A DNA stretch of 64,000 nt. It comes from Oreohelix idahoensis. Taxonomy: Eukaryota > Mollusca > Gastropoda > Stylommatophora > Oreohelicidae. Numbering within the stretch: position 1 is the stretch's first letter; each line of letters begins with the position of its first letter. Shown piece after piece: positions 33,061 to 43,428 of this stretch. The notes below the pieces were generated by a model. That model had not been told where the DNA came from. It worked only from the letters and a program-made list of their open reading frames with translations, and ran no database searches. Location of the stretch: the NCBI GenBank assembly GCA_024509875.1, contig JAMPIV010005809.1, forward strand, positions 653,066-717,065, in the 5' to 3' direction. Both the position numbers and the translations under genes were made by a program.

Positions 33061-33741
33061 TACCAGTAACATTCAAATTGACCGCAGTGACCCAACGACC
33101 TGACCGGATATGAATGACAGCTTAAGATGCTCCTTTTTCTCATTAAGTTTTGCCTATCGCCACAATGTGTATCCCGTCAAACAATTGTCACGTGAACAGC
33201 TGTAAAAGCAGACCTAATATATAATCATTGAGAACTGATCATGTGACATTTTTAAATGTATATTTTGGCTACAGATATGTAAATCACGGGGGGGGGGGGG
33301 GGGGCTCTAATGAGACTAAGAAAAAATGGCATGTCGCACAAGGCGACTATTATGAAATGTGCATATATGAGTCTGGCGACCTCATGATGTAAAACACATT
33401 GATACAGAGACTACCGCTGTAAGAGCATGTGAATGCTTACACTTCCTGTAAGTGGACCTGCTGCAATGTTGGCTCAACGCTCGATAATGAGCAAAAAGGA
33501 ACACGATGATGATAATGATGACTCCTCATTCCCTCCTTTTCGAAACTTCCTCGGCCTCGCAAGGAGCGCCCTTCGCCTCGTTTTTTTTTGGGGAGGGGGG
33601 ATCGCTATTCTATAGGGATTTCGTTGTGGGTTGGTATGGATCTCGCCATCTCTTGTAATCCTCCCATATTCTCCTTTAGTCCGTTAATGCGCGAGAGACT
33701 AGTTTATTGTGACGGGTTACACATTACCAGTCACTCTGATA
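33061..33741. other. Intergenic; poly-G tract
   Basis: No supportable gene. A 17-base G run lies at 33288-33304. Confidence 0.5.
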
Positions 33742-34151
33742 ATAATAAGAAACTGAGAAACTGTAGAGTGAATGGTAGGATGTACAAATGGGTGAAAGCA
33801 TACTTGCATAACAGAAGAGCCCGAGTACAACTAGATGGCCTCAAGAGTAAGAAAATTCTACTGCGTCATGGCGTCCCTCAGGGAGGGGTTCTGTCCCTCA
33901 CACTTTTCCTAGTCTACATCAATGACCTGGTTGCTGAACTACCACATGTAATGAAAGTGGCAATGTACGCTGATGACCCGGTGATATGGTGCACAGATGA
34001 GCATGCAACAGTGGCCACCAAACTGCTACAAAGAGCTATAGATGCCTTAACCTCGTGGGCAAATAGATGGTGTGTCAGCATCAACACAGACAAGTGCAGC
34101 ACTACGCTCTTCACCCTCTCTCCCAAACAAAAAGCTGGTGTCATCAAGATA
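33742..34151 (+). pseudogene. LINE2 RT fragment, left of E4
   Basis: Reads KLRNCRVNGRMYKWVKAYL, HGVPQGGVLS and MYADDPVIWC, aligning to the RT palm of LINE1, then stops at the E4 insertion. YADD is present. Similarity to LINE1 begins near 33742, so LINE2 is 5'-truncated. The frame continues at 48596 beyond E4 after the duplicated GATA (34148-34151 and 48596-48599). Confidence 0.82.
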
Positions 34152-35026
34152 TGTCACCGTTCACTTTGCTAGGAGCATTATAAAATGCTCAAGCAGGAAT
34201 TATAAGCGGTGATTTGGTTTTGGTTAAGAGGGAAGGTATGAAAAAATGGTTTAAGAAATAAGAATAGATTTGAATAAAGACTATTTGTCTTGCTAAAAGG
34301 GAAATAAGATGAGTGAAATCATGCTTTGATCAAAGGGAGAAGACTCTAATTATTAAAGTCAGGGGAGGAAAGTGCTTAATTACACATAAGTAGATTTGGT
34401 GAGTTGGTAATTATGGTTTAGAAAATGTACATATAAGAATTGTATAGCAAGCTTTAGAGAAGACAATATAAGGTTAAGTCAAATATGCAAAGGGAGACAA
34501 TGGGTAATTACCTCCCTTATATGATTAAGTGAGTTGAGAGAAAAAAATATGCACGTGAAAAGTTTACCAGGACAACGGATGACACTTCACTGAGTTGTTT
34601 ACACAGCGGATAAGCGTGAACATATTTCAGCTGAGCGAAGAATAGGAGGAACCAATGAATTTACAGTAAACAAGGACAGATCAGCTGATAATGATTTTAT
34701 AGAGGAGAACCCATTTAGACGCGCTGTCGAGCGGACGCATTTTCGCAGGAGCAGTCCTAGTTAAGGACGTAGAGTGGCAGGAATGTGTATTCTGCCAGGC
34801 TCAAGTTTAATTTCTGTGGGAAACAGAATGAATACTTCTGAAGAATCCTATAGACCTAGTTAGAGTAGTAGAATCTATTCACATATGAAAGACAGAACGG
34901 TGTTTAAAATATAGGTTTAGAGATAAGAGGTGATAGTAAGAAATATGAGTGTTGTGAGGATTCTGTGCAACCAGAGTAAGTAGGTCCTTTGACTCATAAC
35001 TTTTGATAGACATTGAATAGAATGAT
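34152..35026 (+). repeat. E4 5' LTR, part before LINE1
   Basis: Matches 46638-47514 of the 3' LTR almost exactly. It ends in GAATAGAATGAT (35015-35026), the target duplicated by LINE1. Confidence 0.94.
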
Positions 35027-38000
35027 CTCTCCACATGTAAGCCTACCTTGCCGTGGTTGGAGAGCTTGAGCGCCTCAATGATCCCGGGAGCTATGCCGGC
35101 GGGAGTTTTACTCCTGGCAGGGTCACCCAAGCCGGACAGGTCCTGGGTGAGGGGCCAGACTAAATGGGCTGAGGAGTGGGTGGAACCCTATAGGTGTAGA
35201 TGCAGAACCCACCGGCGAGTGGTACATGCTCTGGTCTGCACCAATCCACCCCCACTTCATGGGTTAAATGCTTTCTTGCCTCATTCTTCACTGTTTGTCG
35301 TCTATCACGCCCATGGCGACCGTTGCCTCAATTGGCTGTGTGTGGTGTACCCGGAAACGGGGCCTCCCAGTACTGAGGCAAAGTTAAGTCCCCGATGTCA
35401 CTTATCGGTGCAGAATTGAGAGAGATGGCTGAGCATCACAATCCCTCCTGTGTTGCAGCATGATGAGAACCCAGCATTGCACACTGAGCTTGGGGGGATC
35501 ACTTGGGCACCAGACTTAATACTGGCTCTTGACTGGATGGCCGCATGCAGGAGATTTCTACAATGGAGGGTTGGCAGGTGGTGGGTATCGGGAAGTGGCT
35601 CTGTGCAGGACGTGAGGATTCCTTGGGAGAGCCCCGAACCAGAGCACAGCATTGTGCAAGCTCTGCATAGTTGGAGAGCCCCCTGGATGACGGGGAATGC
35701 ACAGTGTGCTACCCCACCTATCCCCAACTGCTAACTTAGAACCAGAAGTGGGGTCCTCTGTATGCGTGCCAGGCCAGGATAAAATGCCTGGGAAAGAGAC
35801 TGGAGCTCAGAACTCCCTAACTCAAAGTTGCAGGATGGCAGAAAAGCCACGGGAAAGACAGGGCTATTTTGAAGATAACGCAACCATATTTTCACCATAC
35901 GAGCTCGGACGCCGCCTCGGTAAACAAGGTCCGCGCAGAGCAGTGACACCCCCAGGCTGCTTGCGAATAGTCTACTACTGGGAACATAAACAGATTAGGG
36001 ATGAGCCCACTCTCCCGTTGAACAGGTGCTAAAGTCGTAGATACTGGGCCAGAAGGCGCACCGGAAACCACAGTATCATGCAACTCGCTTTTTTTTTTCT
36101 ATGGAGAGTACACCGTCAAATAAATCTCGTTCTGGTGCTCGCCCTGTGGAGCTCCACCAGGCAGGTGCAGTGCCGGGCTCTGAGCCTCGACAGAGCCCAC
36201 CCTCAGCTACTGGAGGACCCTCTAGACCGTCTTGTGGAGTCAACAGACGGCGGAGGAGAACTACTGACCAAAACAAAACAGAAAAAGAGAAACCCAGAGT
36301 GCCACTTGTCATGATGCACTGGAATGCAGAGGGAGTGAACAGCAAGCAGGCTGGATACAGCAAAAAGACAGAGCTGGAAAACATCTTGTATGAGAAGCAA
36401 GTCAGTGTTTGCTGTATCCAAGAGACTCACTTGAAAGCAGATCAAACCTTTAAAATAAGGGGATATCAATGCTTCAGATCCGACAGACAAGATAGACGAA
36501 AAGGAGGAGTACTTACTCTTGTAAGGAATAACATTCCTGCACACGAAAGGAAAACCTTCATGGATGGAGCAGAATATCAGCTGCTGCAGATAAAGGTAGA
36601 CAAGATGGAAATAGAACTCCTGAACTATTACTGTCCGAACAACAAACCCCTGAGTCTCAGCTCTATACAGGTACCAGCCACCAACTTTATAGCAGTTGGA
36701 GACTTTAATAGCCACTCCCAGAGCTGGGGCTATAACCATCTGGATCACAGAGGTGAAGAGGTTGAAACTTGGCAAGATGATCACTCCCTAATCCTAGTCA
36801 ATAATGCCACAGATACTCCTACCTTCTACTCCAGAGGATGGCACACAACCTCAACACCAGATCTTGCCTTCTCCACACCAGATATAGCTGGATCTATTAG
36901 TAGAGAAGTAGGAGACCAACTAGGGGGAAGCGACCATCGCCCAATCTTTCTTACTGTCCAGAGTGCAACTCTCAGTACAGGCCCAGCCATTACAAGATGG
37001 AACTACAAAAAAGCCAACTGGGGTTTATTCAGGCATCAGGTGAACACGCTGCTGTCTACCCTCAAGGTACAGAACAGAGACATTAATGAAGTGGTAAAAG
37101 ACTTCAACAGATGCGTACTACAAGCTGCAAAAGAAACCATTCCCAAAGGATGCCGGCGTAACTACATACCATACTGGTCCAGCACACTCCAAGAACGTCA
37201 GGAAGCTATGGACAAGGCTAGAAAGGACGCAGAGTCTCAGCCTTCACTTGAAACTCACAACAAATGGAAAAAGGCTGTAGCAGAGTTTCAGAGAACAAAG
37301 CTAGAAGAAAAGCGGAAAAGCTGGAGAACTAAAACGGCATCGCTGAACCTTGAGAAAGACGGCAGGAAACTTTGGAGATTAGTCAAGTCTCTAAATGAAG
37401 AGCATTCCTCACCAAGGCAGACTATCACATTGGATGAAGGTGGCAAACTTTTCAGAGGAAAACAAGCTGCAGACTTGTTTGCTAGAAGATACAGTTCAGA
37501 AAGCAACTTACCCATTAACATAGACCATCAGAGAGAGATAAGAAAAGAAATACTGGCAACCATGGGACAGACAGATACTCCTGCCCCAATGAGGGAACCC
37601 ATCACACTAGGAGAACTACAGAAGGCTATTTCCAAGCTTAAGTTTCAAAAGTCACCCGGCCCAGACAAAATCAGCAACGAAATGCTAGTAAATCTGAGCT
37701 CAGCAGCAAAGACAAAACTGCTTGAGATATTCAACCACAGCTGGTTGAAAGGAACGGTACCCCAAGTATGGAGAGAAGCCATCACAATACCCATACTAAA
37801 GAAAGGGAAATGTAAGACCGAGGCTGCAAGTTACCGGCCAATCAGTCTCACAAGCTGTGTTGGGAAGACTATGGAGCGAATAGTCAACCACAGATTGAAA
37901 TGGTATTTAGAGTCTGAGCAGATCCTGGTGCCGGAACAAGCTGGATTTAGAGAATGCTACAGTATAGAAGACCAAGTTACTTACTTGTCTCAAGCAATAG

Positions 38001-39988
38001 AAGATGCCTTCCAGGAGAAGAAAAAGGTCCTAACGATCTGGGTCGACTTCAAGCAGGCCTTTGACAAGGTGTGGAAAGATGGCCTCATTGCAAAACTTAG
38101 GAGAAGTGGAATCCAAGGCAACATGATGAAATGGATCCAGTCATACTTGCATAACAGGAGAACTAGAGTCACTCTTGACGGTCTGCAGAGCAGAAAAGTG
38201 TTGCTCCATCAGGGGGTACCTCAAGGAGGAGTAATTTCCCCAACACTCTTCCTTGTTTACATCAATGACCTGGTGAAAGATCTCCCTGCAGGAGTTAAAG
38301 CTGCCTTATATGCAGATGACCTAGTACTCTGGTGCGCTGATGAAAATGTCACCACAGCAAATTATAGAATGCAGCGGGCAGCAGACATGCTAGTGTCATG
38401 GGCAGAGAAATGGCTTATCACAATAAACACAGACAAAACCTCCACAACACTGTTCTCCCTCGCCCCCAAGGACAAATCAGCTAACATACACCTAGGGACA
38501 ACCGTGATCAAGGAAGAAAGCTACCCCACCTATCTTGGGGTGACATTTGACCAAAGGCTTACATGGAATAAGCATATTGAAAATGCAGAAGGAAAGGCCC
38601 GAAGACGACTAGGCATACTCAGAAAATTAGCAGGTACCAACTGGGGAGCAAATGAACGAAATCTAAAGAAGATTTATAATGGAGTAATAAGACCACACTT
38701 AGAGTTTAGCTCAGCAGCATGGTCATCAGCTGCTAACTCACATCTGCAGTCTTTGGACAAGGTGCAAAATCAAGCTCTCAGGCTCATTACAGGAGCCATG
38801 AAAACTACACCAATAACAGAGATGCAGAAGGTTGCTGGATTACAGACATTGTCCCATAGAAGAGACACAAAAACCATGATCCAGATGGAAAAGTACAACA
38901 GTATGCCAATGCACCCAATGAAGGCAAGACTAGATGATCTGGCATTGGGACGTCTAAAGCGTAGCAGCTTTGTGCATCGGGGGAAAAGACTTATAAGACA
39001 GCATCAAGAAGACCTATCCATGAAGACAACACCACTGAAGCCCACCCTATACCCTGTACCATGGGAGCAGGCCAGCAGTGCCCTCCAAATTAATACAACA
39101 GTCAGTGGTCTCACAAGTGGATGTGAGTATAATGATCTGCAAAAACGAACTGCTACATTGAGTATGATCCAAGAAAGCTATCCCGATCAATCATGGATAC
39201 ATGCCTATACAGATGGATCAGCAACTAATGCTGTTAGGAATGGAGGTGCCGGTATCTTTATCTCATATCCTGACAACCACTATGAGACTAGGCACATTCC
39301 CACTGGTAAATTCTGTTCCAACTATACAGCTGAGGTTCAAGCTCTAGAGCAAGCTGCAAATATGATTTATAACACCAACTCTGACTGCCACCAGGTAGTC
39401 ATCCTCACAGATGCACTGTCTGTCCTGCAAGCTCTCAAGGGTGGTAAACTCCCGCATCTGAGAAATGAACTAAACAAGGTAGCTGCCAAAAAGAGAACCA
39501 TACTTCAGTGGGTACCATCTCATTGTGGTGTACCCGGAAATGAAAAGGCAGATAAACTTGCAAAAAAGGGAGGAGAATGTGAACAAGAAGATAATGAAGT
39601 CACATACTTTGAGAAAAAGAGAGCTATCCAGACTATCAGAAGAGAACAGAACCAACCCAAAGACGACTATCACACTCTCGACCGGCAGGGACAGACAACT
39701 ATTTTTCGACTCAGGACAGGGCATAACAAACTGAATAAACACATGCACAAGCTACGATTGTCTGCTTCACCACTGTGCACATGTGGATTAAACGAACAAA
39801 CTGCTGAGCATGTTCTACAGGACTGTCCTCTGTATGACCAGTTAAGAAAGATATACTGGCCCAATGACTCAACACTAAACTCAAAGCTATATGGAGTTAA
39901 AGAGGAACTTCAAACAACAGTCGAATTCATCATGAGAACTCGTCTGACGGTGTAATCATCAAAGATGCGATCGCAAGAAGAAGAAGAA
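35027..39988 (+). mobile_element. LINE1: full-length I/Nimb-like non-LTR retrotransposon
   Basis: 4962-bp insert in the E4 5' LTR. The 12-bp GAATAGAATGAT at 35015-35026 and 39989-40000 is a perfect duplication. A 5' UTR of about 1.07 kb (starting CTCTCCACATGTAAGCC) precedes a single intact ORF. A 3' UTR of about 30 bp ends in a (GAA)n tail. The order apurinic-type endonuclease, RT, RNase H places it in the I group. An ORF1 is not evident. Confidence 0.93.
36101..39955 (+). CDS. LINE1 endonuclease-RT-RNase H protein (1284 aa)
   Basis: ATG at 36101 gives an uninterrupted frame. Endonuclease at about 68-290: MMHWNAEGV, CIQETHLK (Glu), GDFNSHSQSWG (Asp, Asn), SDHRPIFLT (His). RT at about 490-760: QKSPGPDKISNEML, YRPISLTSCVGK, QGVPQGGVISPTLFLVYIND, and YADD at about 737-740. 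RNase H at about 1035-1150: YTDGSATN, YTAEVQALEQA, LTDALSVLQAL, HCGVPGNEKADKLAK, with all acidic residues present. A C-X-C-X7-H-X4-C motif lies near 1225-1241. The protein nicks target DNA and reverse-transcribes its own RNA there. All inspected catalytic residues are intact, so the copy could be active. Confidence 0.93.
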   Translation: MESTPSNKSRSGARPVELHQAGAVPGSEPRQSPPSATGGPSRPSCGVNRRRRRTTDQNKTEKEKPRVPLVMMHWNAEGVNSKQAGYSKKTELENILYEKQVSVCCIQETHLKADQTFKIRGYQCFRSDRQDRRKGGVLTLVRNNIPAHERKTFMDGAEYQLLQIKVDKMEIELLNYYCPNNKPLSLSSIQVPATNFIAVGDFNSHSQSWGYNHLDHRGEEVETWQDDHSLILVNNATDTPTFYSRGWHTTSTPDLAFSTPDIAGSISREVGDQLGGSDHRPIFLTVQSATLSTGPAITRWNYKKANWGLFRHQVNTLLSTLKVQNRDINEVVKDFNRCVLQAAKETIPKGCRRNYIPYWSSTLQERQEAMDKARKDAESQPSLETHNKWKKAVAEFQRTKLEEKRKSWRTKTASLNLEKDGRKLWRLVKSLNEEHSSPRQTITLDEGGKLFRGKQAADLFARRYSSESNLPINIDHQREIRKEILATMGQTDTPAPMREPITLGELQKAISKLKFQKSPGPDKISNEMLVNLSSAAKTKLLEIFNHSWLKGTVPQVWREAITIPILKKGKCKTEAASYRPISLTSCVGKTMERIVNHRLKWYLESEQILVPEQAGFRECYSIEDQVTYLSQAIEDAFQEKKKVLTIWVDFKQAFDKVWKDGLIAKLRRSGIQGNMMKWIQSYLHNRRTRVTLDGLQSRKVLLHQGVPQGGVISPTLFLVYINDLVKDLPAGVKAALYADDLVLWCADENVTTANYRMQRAADMLVSWAEKWLITINTDKTSTTLFSLAPKDKSANIHLGTTVIKEESYPTYLGVTFDQRLTWNKHIENAEGKARRRLGILRKLAGTNWGANERNLKKIYNGVIRPHLEFSSAAWSSAANSHLQSLDKVQNQALRLITGAMKTTPITEMQKVAGLQTLSHRRDTKTMIQMEKYNSMPMHPMKARLDDLALGRLKRSSFVHRGKRLIRQHQEDLSMKTTPLKPTLYPVPWEQASSALQINTTVSGLTSGCEYNDLQKRTATLSMIQESYPDQSWIHAYTDGSATNAVRNGGAGIFISYPDNHYETRHIPTGKFCSNYTAEVQALEQAANMIYNTNSDCHQVVILTDALSVLQALKGGKLPHLRNELNKVAAKKRTILQWVPSHCGVPGNEKADKLAKKGGECEQEDNEVTYFEKKRAIQTIRREQNQPKDDYHTLDRQGQTTIFRLRTGHNKLNKHMHKLRLSASPLCTCGLNEQTAEHVLQDCPLYDQLRKIYWPNDSTLNSKLYGVKEELQTTVEFIMRTRLTV

Positions 39989-40000
39989 GAATAGAATGAT

Positions 40001-41080
40001 TTCAGAAGTATTACAAGGTTAACGACGCTTACAACTAGGTGAGCGCAGAATAATGAGAAACGAAGCTGAAGCTACAAAATTGACTATGAGGTGAATAAAC
40101 TGAGACTAAGTAGGCAGCTGAGGAGATTTTACAGAAGAACAGGGACTTAATAGCCGTGTTGGGCTATTGTATAATGAACTTTGCAACATCGACTGCTACA
40201 AGTAAGATGAGTAAGCAATTGAAGGCTGATTGTATTTACAGGATGAAACATGCGCTCTCTAGCAGGTATAAGTATGAGGATATCGCAACAGGTGTACCCA
40301 ATGAATTGATTTGCATATATGAATTTTTAGATGATGGTATTTGATTAAATTGAGTCAAAATTGACAGGATTAGTAGACAAAAGAAACCAACTCAGGAAAG
40401 AGTTGATGAAAGGCTTGGGAGAAGCCAGAATAAATAGAAAAGCCTTAAGGGAAGAAAATATGTATAAACCATACCTGAATATGTTCTCAGGCAGAGAGCT
40501 ATAACTATATATATATAGGTATGTGAGTGTGCCCAGAAGGAATGGGACATACAAGAGGCAGTTAGGAAATGTTTGTACCTGGAATTTGTACCACATGCCT
40601 CCTGTTATGATGGAATTTTTGATGTAAATAAATCACTTGTTTTGATGGAACACTTCTCAAGTTGGGTTAGCTCTCTAAAAGGTTGTTGAGTGCTTGAGTA
40701 AACAAGATAACAGGCATAAGGGGATAACTGCTATACGAAGCTGTCACTTAAGTAACATCATAAGAAGGGATGGAACGAGTTTAGGTTGGAAGTTTGAGAA
40801 GATATCATCCAGGAATTAATAACTCTGGCGGTGAGGGCCAGTATTAAGATGTACTCTTACTTGGAAGATAGGTCAATGGACCAAATTGACAAATAGAAGG
40901 TAGACAACTAGGCCTGCCCCAGTCACCTAGTTTACTTTAAAAGAAGAATCAACACACCGACACTGTCACATATTATTAATTGGTATCGTGACCAGTCCCA
41001 AGACATATAAAGGGACCACTGACACATATTATTAATTGATGTCGTGACCAGTCCTCACTTCATAAACCAACACTGCGACA
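40001..41080 (+). repeat. E4 5' LTR, part after LINE1
   Basis: Matches 47515-48595. It contains a TATATATATATAGG tract near 40506 and AATAAA at 40627-40632, plausible promoter and polyadenylation signals. The last 110 bp hold two primer-binding-site-like repeats. Confidence 0.93.
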
Positions 41081-41103
41081 TATTATTAATTGGCGCCGTG
41101 ACC
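40961..41103 (+). repeat. Triplicated LTR-end plus primer-site unit of E4
   Basis: TATTATTAATTG at 40971, 41027 and 41081 is each time preceded by a CACTG...ACA end and followed by a variant of TGGNNNCGTGACC. The first two copies are inside the LTR (and also in the 3' LTR); only the third lies outside it. Confidence 0.88.
41091..41103 (+). promoter_or_regulatory. Primer binding site of E4
   Basis: TGGCGCCGTGACC, ten bases after the 5' LTR end, starts with TGG as required for pairing to a tRNA CCA end. Upstream decayed versions read TGGTATCGTGACC and TGATGTCGTGACC. Confidence 0.7.
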
Positions 41104-41121
41104 AACCCTTCTTAAAGTGAC

Positions 41122-43428
41122 ATGGCTACATCACAAGGAGAGATGGAGTATCAACACCAACAAAACTACAACAACTCACGACGGAATGGTTATAACAAAC
41201 ACTGGGACACTTTGAACAAGAGAGCACAGAGAATAACATTAAAAAATTTTATCAATGAAATTAAAACCAGACAGTTATGGGAGTTTAAAAACATAACATC
41301 AAACAACGGTCAAGTTGGCCTCCTCACAACAGAAGATGGATGGAGAGCACACATCGGGCAAATCAAATCAGGGAAGAAACATCACAGAATACCAACAAGA
41401 ACAAATACAAAGATATTAACAGAAATGACAACAAGTCCACAAGCAGTCCAGAAAAGACAAGTTACTAGAATAGAGCCTCAGACAGAGAATGTCGCAGTAC
41501 AAACGGATTGCAAGTTTAAGAAGAGTCTAATCCCAGTCAGCATAAAGTCAAAACAAGTTACAAATGTCGCAGTACAAACAGATGACTTACCGGATTCGAA
41601 CAACACTGAAATGGTCGATAAAATAGAGAAGCTGACATCTAAAGAAAGAAGTAGTGAGATAACAGAAGTAGGAGACATTTATTATGATGCACCGTGCGAA
41701 TTTATTGATAGAAAATTTGAGCGGCTGAGAATGGTCAATAATACAGACAAGATGACATCGGAAGAAAGTTATATGAAGAATGACAGTACAATTATAACGC
41801 CAGATACATTCTTGTCGATGCTATGGAGTCAAAAACAGGCACGTAAGAAAGATAAACAGTGCAGAAAAGCCCATCAAGCAATTGTTAATATTTCAGAACT
41901 AGAAACTGCTGATGAGATGCTGAACAGTCTAGTATCAAAAGGAATAGGTGTTCTACAAGACATAAAGACATTACTTCTTCAGATGGGAAAGTCAAGTCTA
42001 AGTAACATTCAAGATCAAGTGCAAGATAAGAAACAAGATGTCACATGCAAAAATCCAGAAAGAACTGACCTGAATTTACAAAGTCATGTACCGGTTCCAG
42101 AGTTGAGAGAAGCTCCTTTAGCTAGTGGATATTCAAGAGATGATAGCCTTAATCCACAAAAGAATCAAGAACAGCTGAAGCAAGTTACAGTATCAGCACA
42201 GATGGACTCAGCAACACAAACAGAGAATAAAGTTGCAGTTTCAGCAACACAAACAGAGAATAAACTTGCAAATTCAACAATACAAACAGAGAATAAAGTT
42301 GCAAGTTCAGCAACACAAAAATATGATGATCTTAACGCGGACGCATCTAGCAGGCATGTGGGAACAACAGTGGGAAAGAGTTCTGTCAAAATAAGTCCAC
42401 AAGAAGTACAAGACATAGACACATCTTATAGGTGTACAAGAACAGTACAGAGTGTTAACAGCGGTCCGGAGAAGAAGAAAATTATCAAGGTACCTAATCC
42501 AAGTGAACAGGAGTTAAAGACAGCAATAAAAGACCTACTGGAGGGAGTTAGTTCTCACACAGTAGTAGTAGATTATATACGGTCATGTCTGGAGAGAAAG
42601 CTTGATACAGACTTATCGGGAAGACAAGATGAACTTCGCAGACTTGTGGAGAGAGTATTGGAAGAACTTGAGCGCTGGCATGTCAAGATCAGGGATAGCA
42701 ACTACTTCTCAGACTCATCATCAAGTTATTCAGACAGTGTATCGTCAGATGAAGATAGAATTATAGACTCCGACGAAAATGCAGAAGGACACTCGTCGGT
42801 CGAGTTTGAGTATGCAACGGTCGAAGAAGGCCATAGATATTATGGGCCGACAAATAAGAAAAGTTATCCTGGATGTACAAGTCAGATAAAGAAAATTACT
42901 AAGAAGTCCCAACCAAGCGTAAATGAGTTAAAAGAAACAATAAGACGCAACATAAGAGGAAGCGACCCCAACATCTTGTCAATAAAGTCGGTGCACAGAG
43001 TGTTAGAATTCGAGTTTGATATAGACTTATCACAAAGAATAAATGAAGTAAGACAGCTTGTGAGAGATGTAATCCAAGAGGAGGGTGAAGACACAGTTAA
43101 GAAGAAACAAAGACGACTTGTAGAAGAACTTCAGCACAAGAATGACATGACTAAGAAAATGGTCAAAGCGGTTGGACCAAACATAGAGCAGTTGAAGAAG
43201 GAAATAGAAGTCATCATAGCACAGTCTGGGTTGGACGGGTCACGAGGACAAGTATGGACATTGCTACAAGAAAAGTATCAGACACAATTTCTAAAGATAA
43301 GAAATGAATTAGATATGGTTATAACGAAAATGTTAGATGACACAAACGAGAAGAGATGCAGAGAGCGGGACAAACGTGATCGAATTCAAAGGAGAAATAG
43401 AGGAAGAGGCAAATATAGATATTGCTAA
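41122..43428 (+). CDS. E4 ORF1: triple DEK_C-like protein with TQT motif array (768 aa)
   Basis: ATG at 41122 follows the primer binding site by 18 bases, the place of gag. Three segments fit the DEK_C fold pattern (helix, hydrophobic linker, LE.....DLS.R..E....V..VL): about 463-518 (LERKLDTDLSGRQDELRRLV), 600-655 (LEFEFDIDLSQRINEVRQLV) and 688-741, the third weaker. DEK_C domains bind DNA in the chromatin protein DEK. VAVQTD occurs at 124-129 and 149-154, and an 11-residue tandem repeat SATQTENKVAV at 363-406; these resemble LC8 dynein light chain binding sites. The tail is Arg-rich (RRNRGRGKYRYC). No zinc knuckle or typical capsid was recognised. Whether it serves as Gag is unknown. Confidence 0.82.
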   Translation: MATSQGEMEYQHQQNYNNSRRNGYNKHWDTLNKRAQRITLKNFINEIKTRQLWEFKNITSNNGQVGLLTTEDGWRAHIGQIKSGKKHHRIPTRTNTKILTEMTTSPQAVQKRQVTRIEPQTENVAVQTDCKFKKSLIPVSIKSKQVTNVAVQTDDLPDSNNTEMVDKIEKLTSKERSSEITEVGDIYYDAPCEFIDRKFERLRMVNNTDKMTSEESYMKNDSTIITPDTFLSMLWSQKQARKKDKQCRKAHQAIVNISELETADEMLNSLVSKGIGVLQDIKTLLLQMGKSSLSNIQDQVQDKKQDVTCKNPERTDLNLQSHVPVPELREAPLASGYSRDDSLNPQKNQEQLKQVTVSAQMDSATQTENKVAVSATQTENKLANSTIQTENKVASSATQKYDDLNADASSRHVGTTVGKSSVKISPQEVQDIDTSYRCTRTVQSVNSGPEKKKIIKVPNPSEQELKTAIKDLLEGVSSHTVVVDYIRSCLERKLDTDLSGRQDELRRLVERVLEELERWHVKIRDSNYFSDSSSSYSDSVSSDEDRIIDSDENAEGHSSVEFEYATVEEGHRYYGPTNKKSYPGCTSQIKKITKKSQPSVNELKETIRRNIRGSDPNILSIKSVHRVLEFEFDIDLSQRINEVRQLVRDVIQEEGEDTVKKKQRRLVEELQHKNDMTKKMVKAVGPNIEQLKKEIEVIIAQSGLDGSRGQVWTLLQEKYQTQFLKIRNELDMVITKMLDDTNEKRCRERDKRDRIQRRNRGRGKYRYC
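42208..42339 (+). repeat. 33-bp coding tandem repeat, four units
   Basis: Units at 42208, 42241, 42274 and 42307 encode SATQTENKVAV, SATQTENKLAN, STIQTENKVAS and SATQKYD. The TQT core is kept in the first two, becomes IQT in the third and is lost in the fourth. Confidence 0.95.

Noticed and set aside
35048..36032. Short ORFs in the LINE1 5' UTR as a possible ORF1
   Set aside because: No zinc knuckle or coiled coil; frames are short and overlap on both strands, so they look like UTR shadows.
40156..40344. 62-residue ORF in the E4 LTR (repeated at 47671)
   Set aside because: It is identical in both copies only because the LTRs are nearly identical; no domain recognised.
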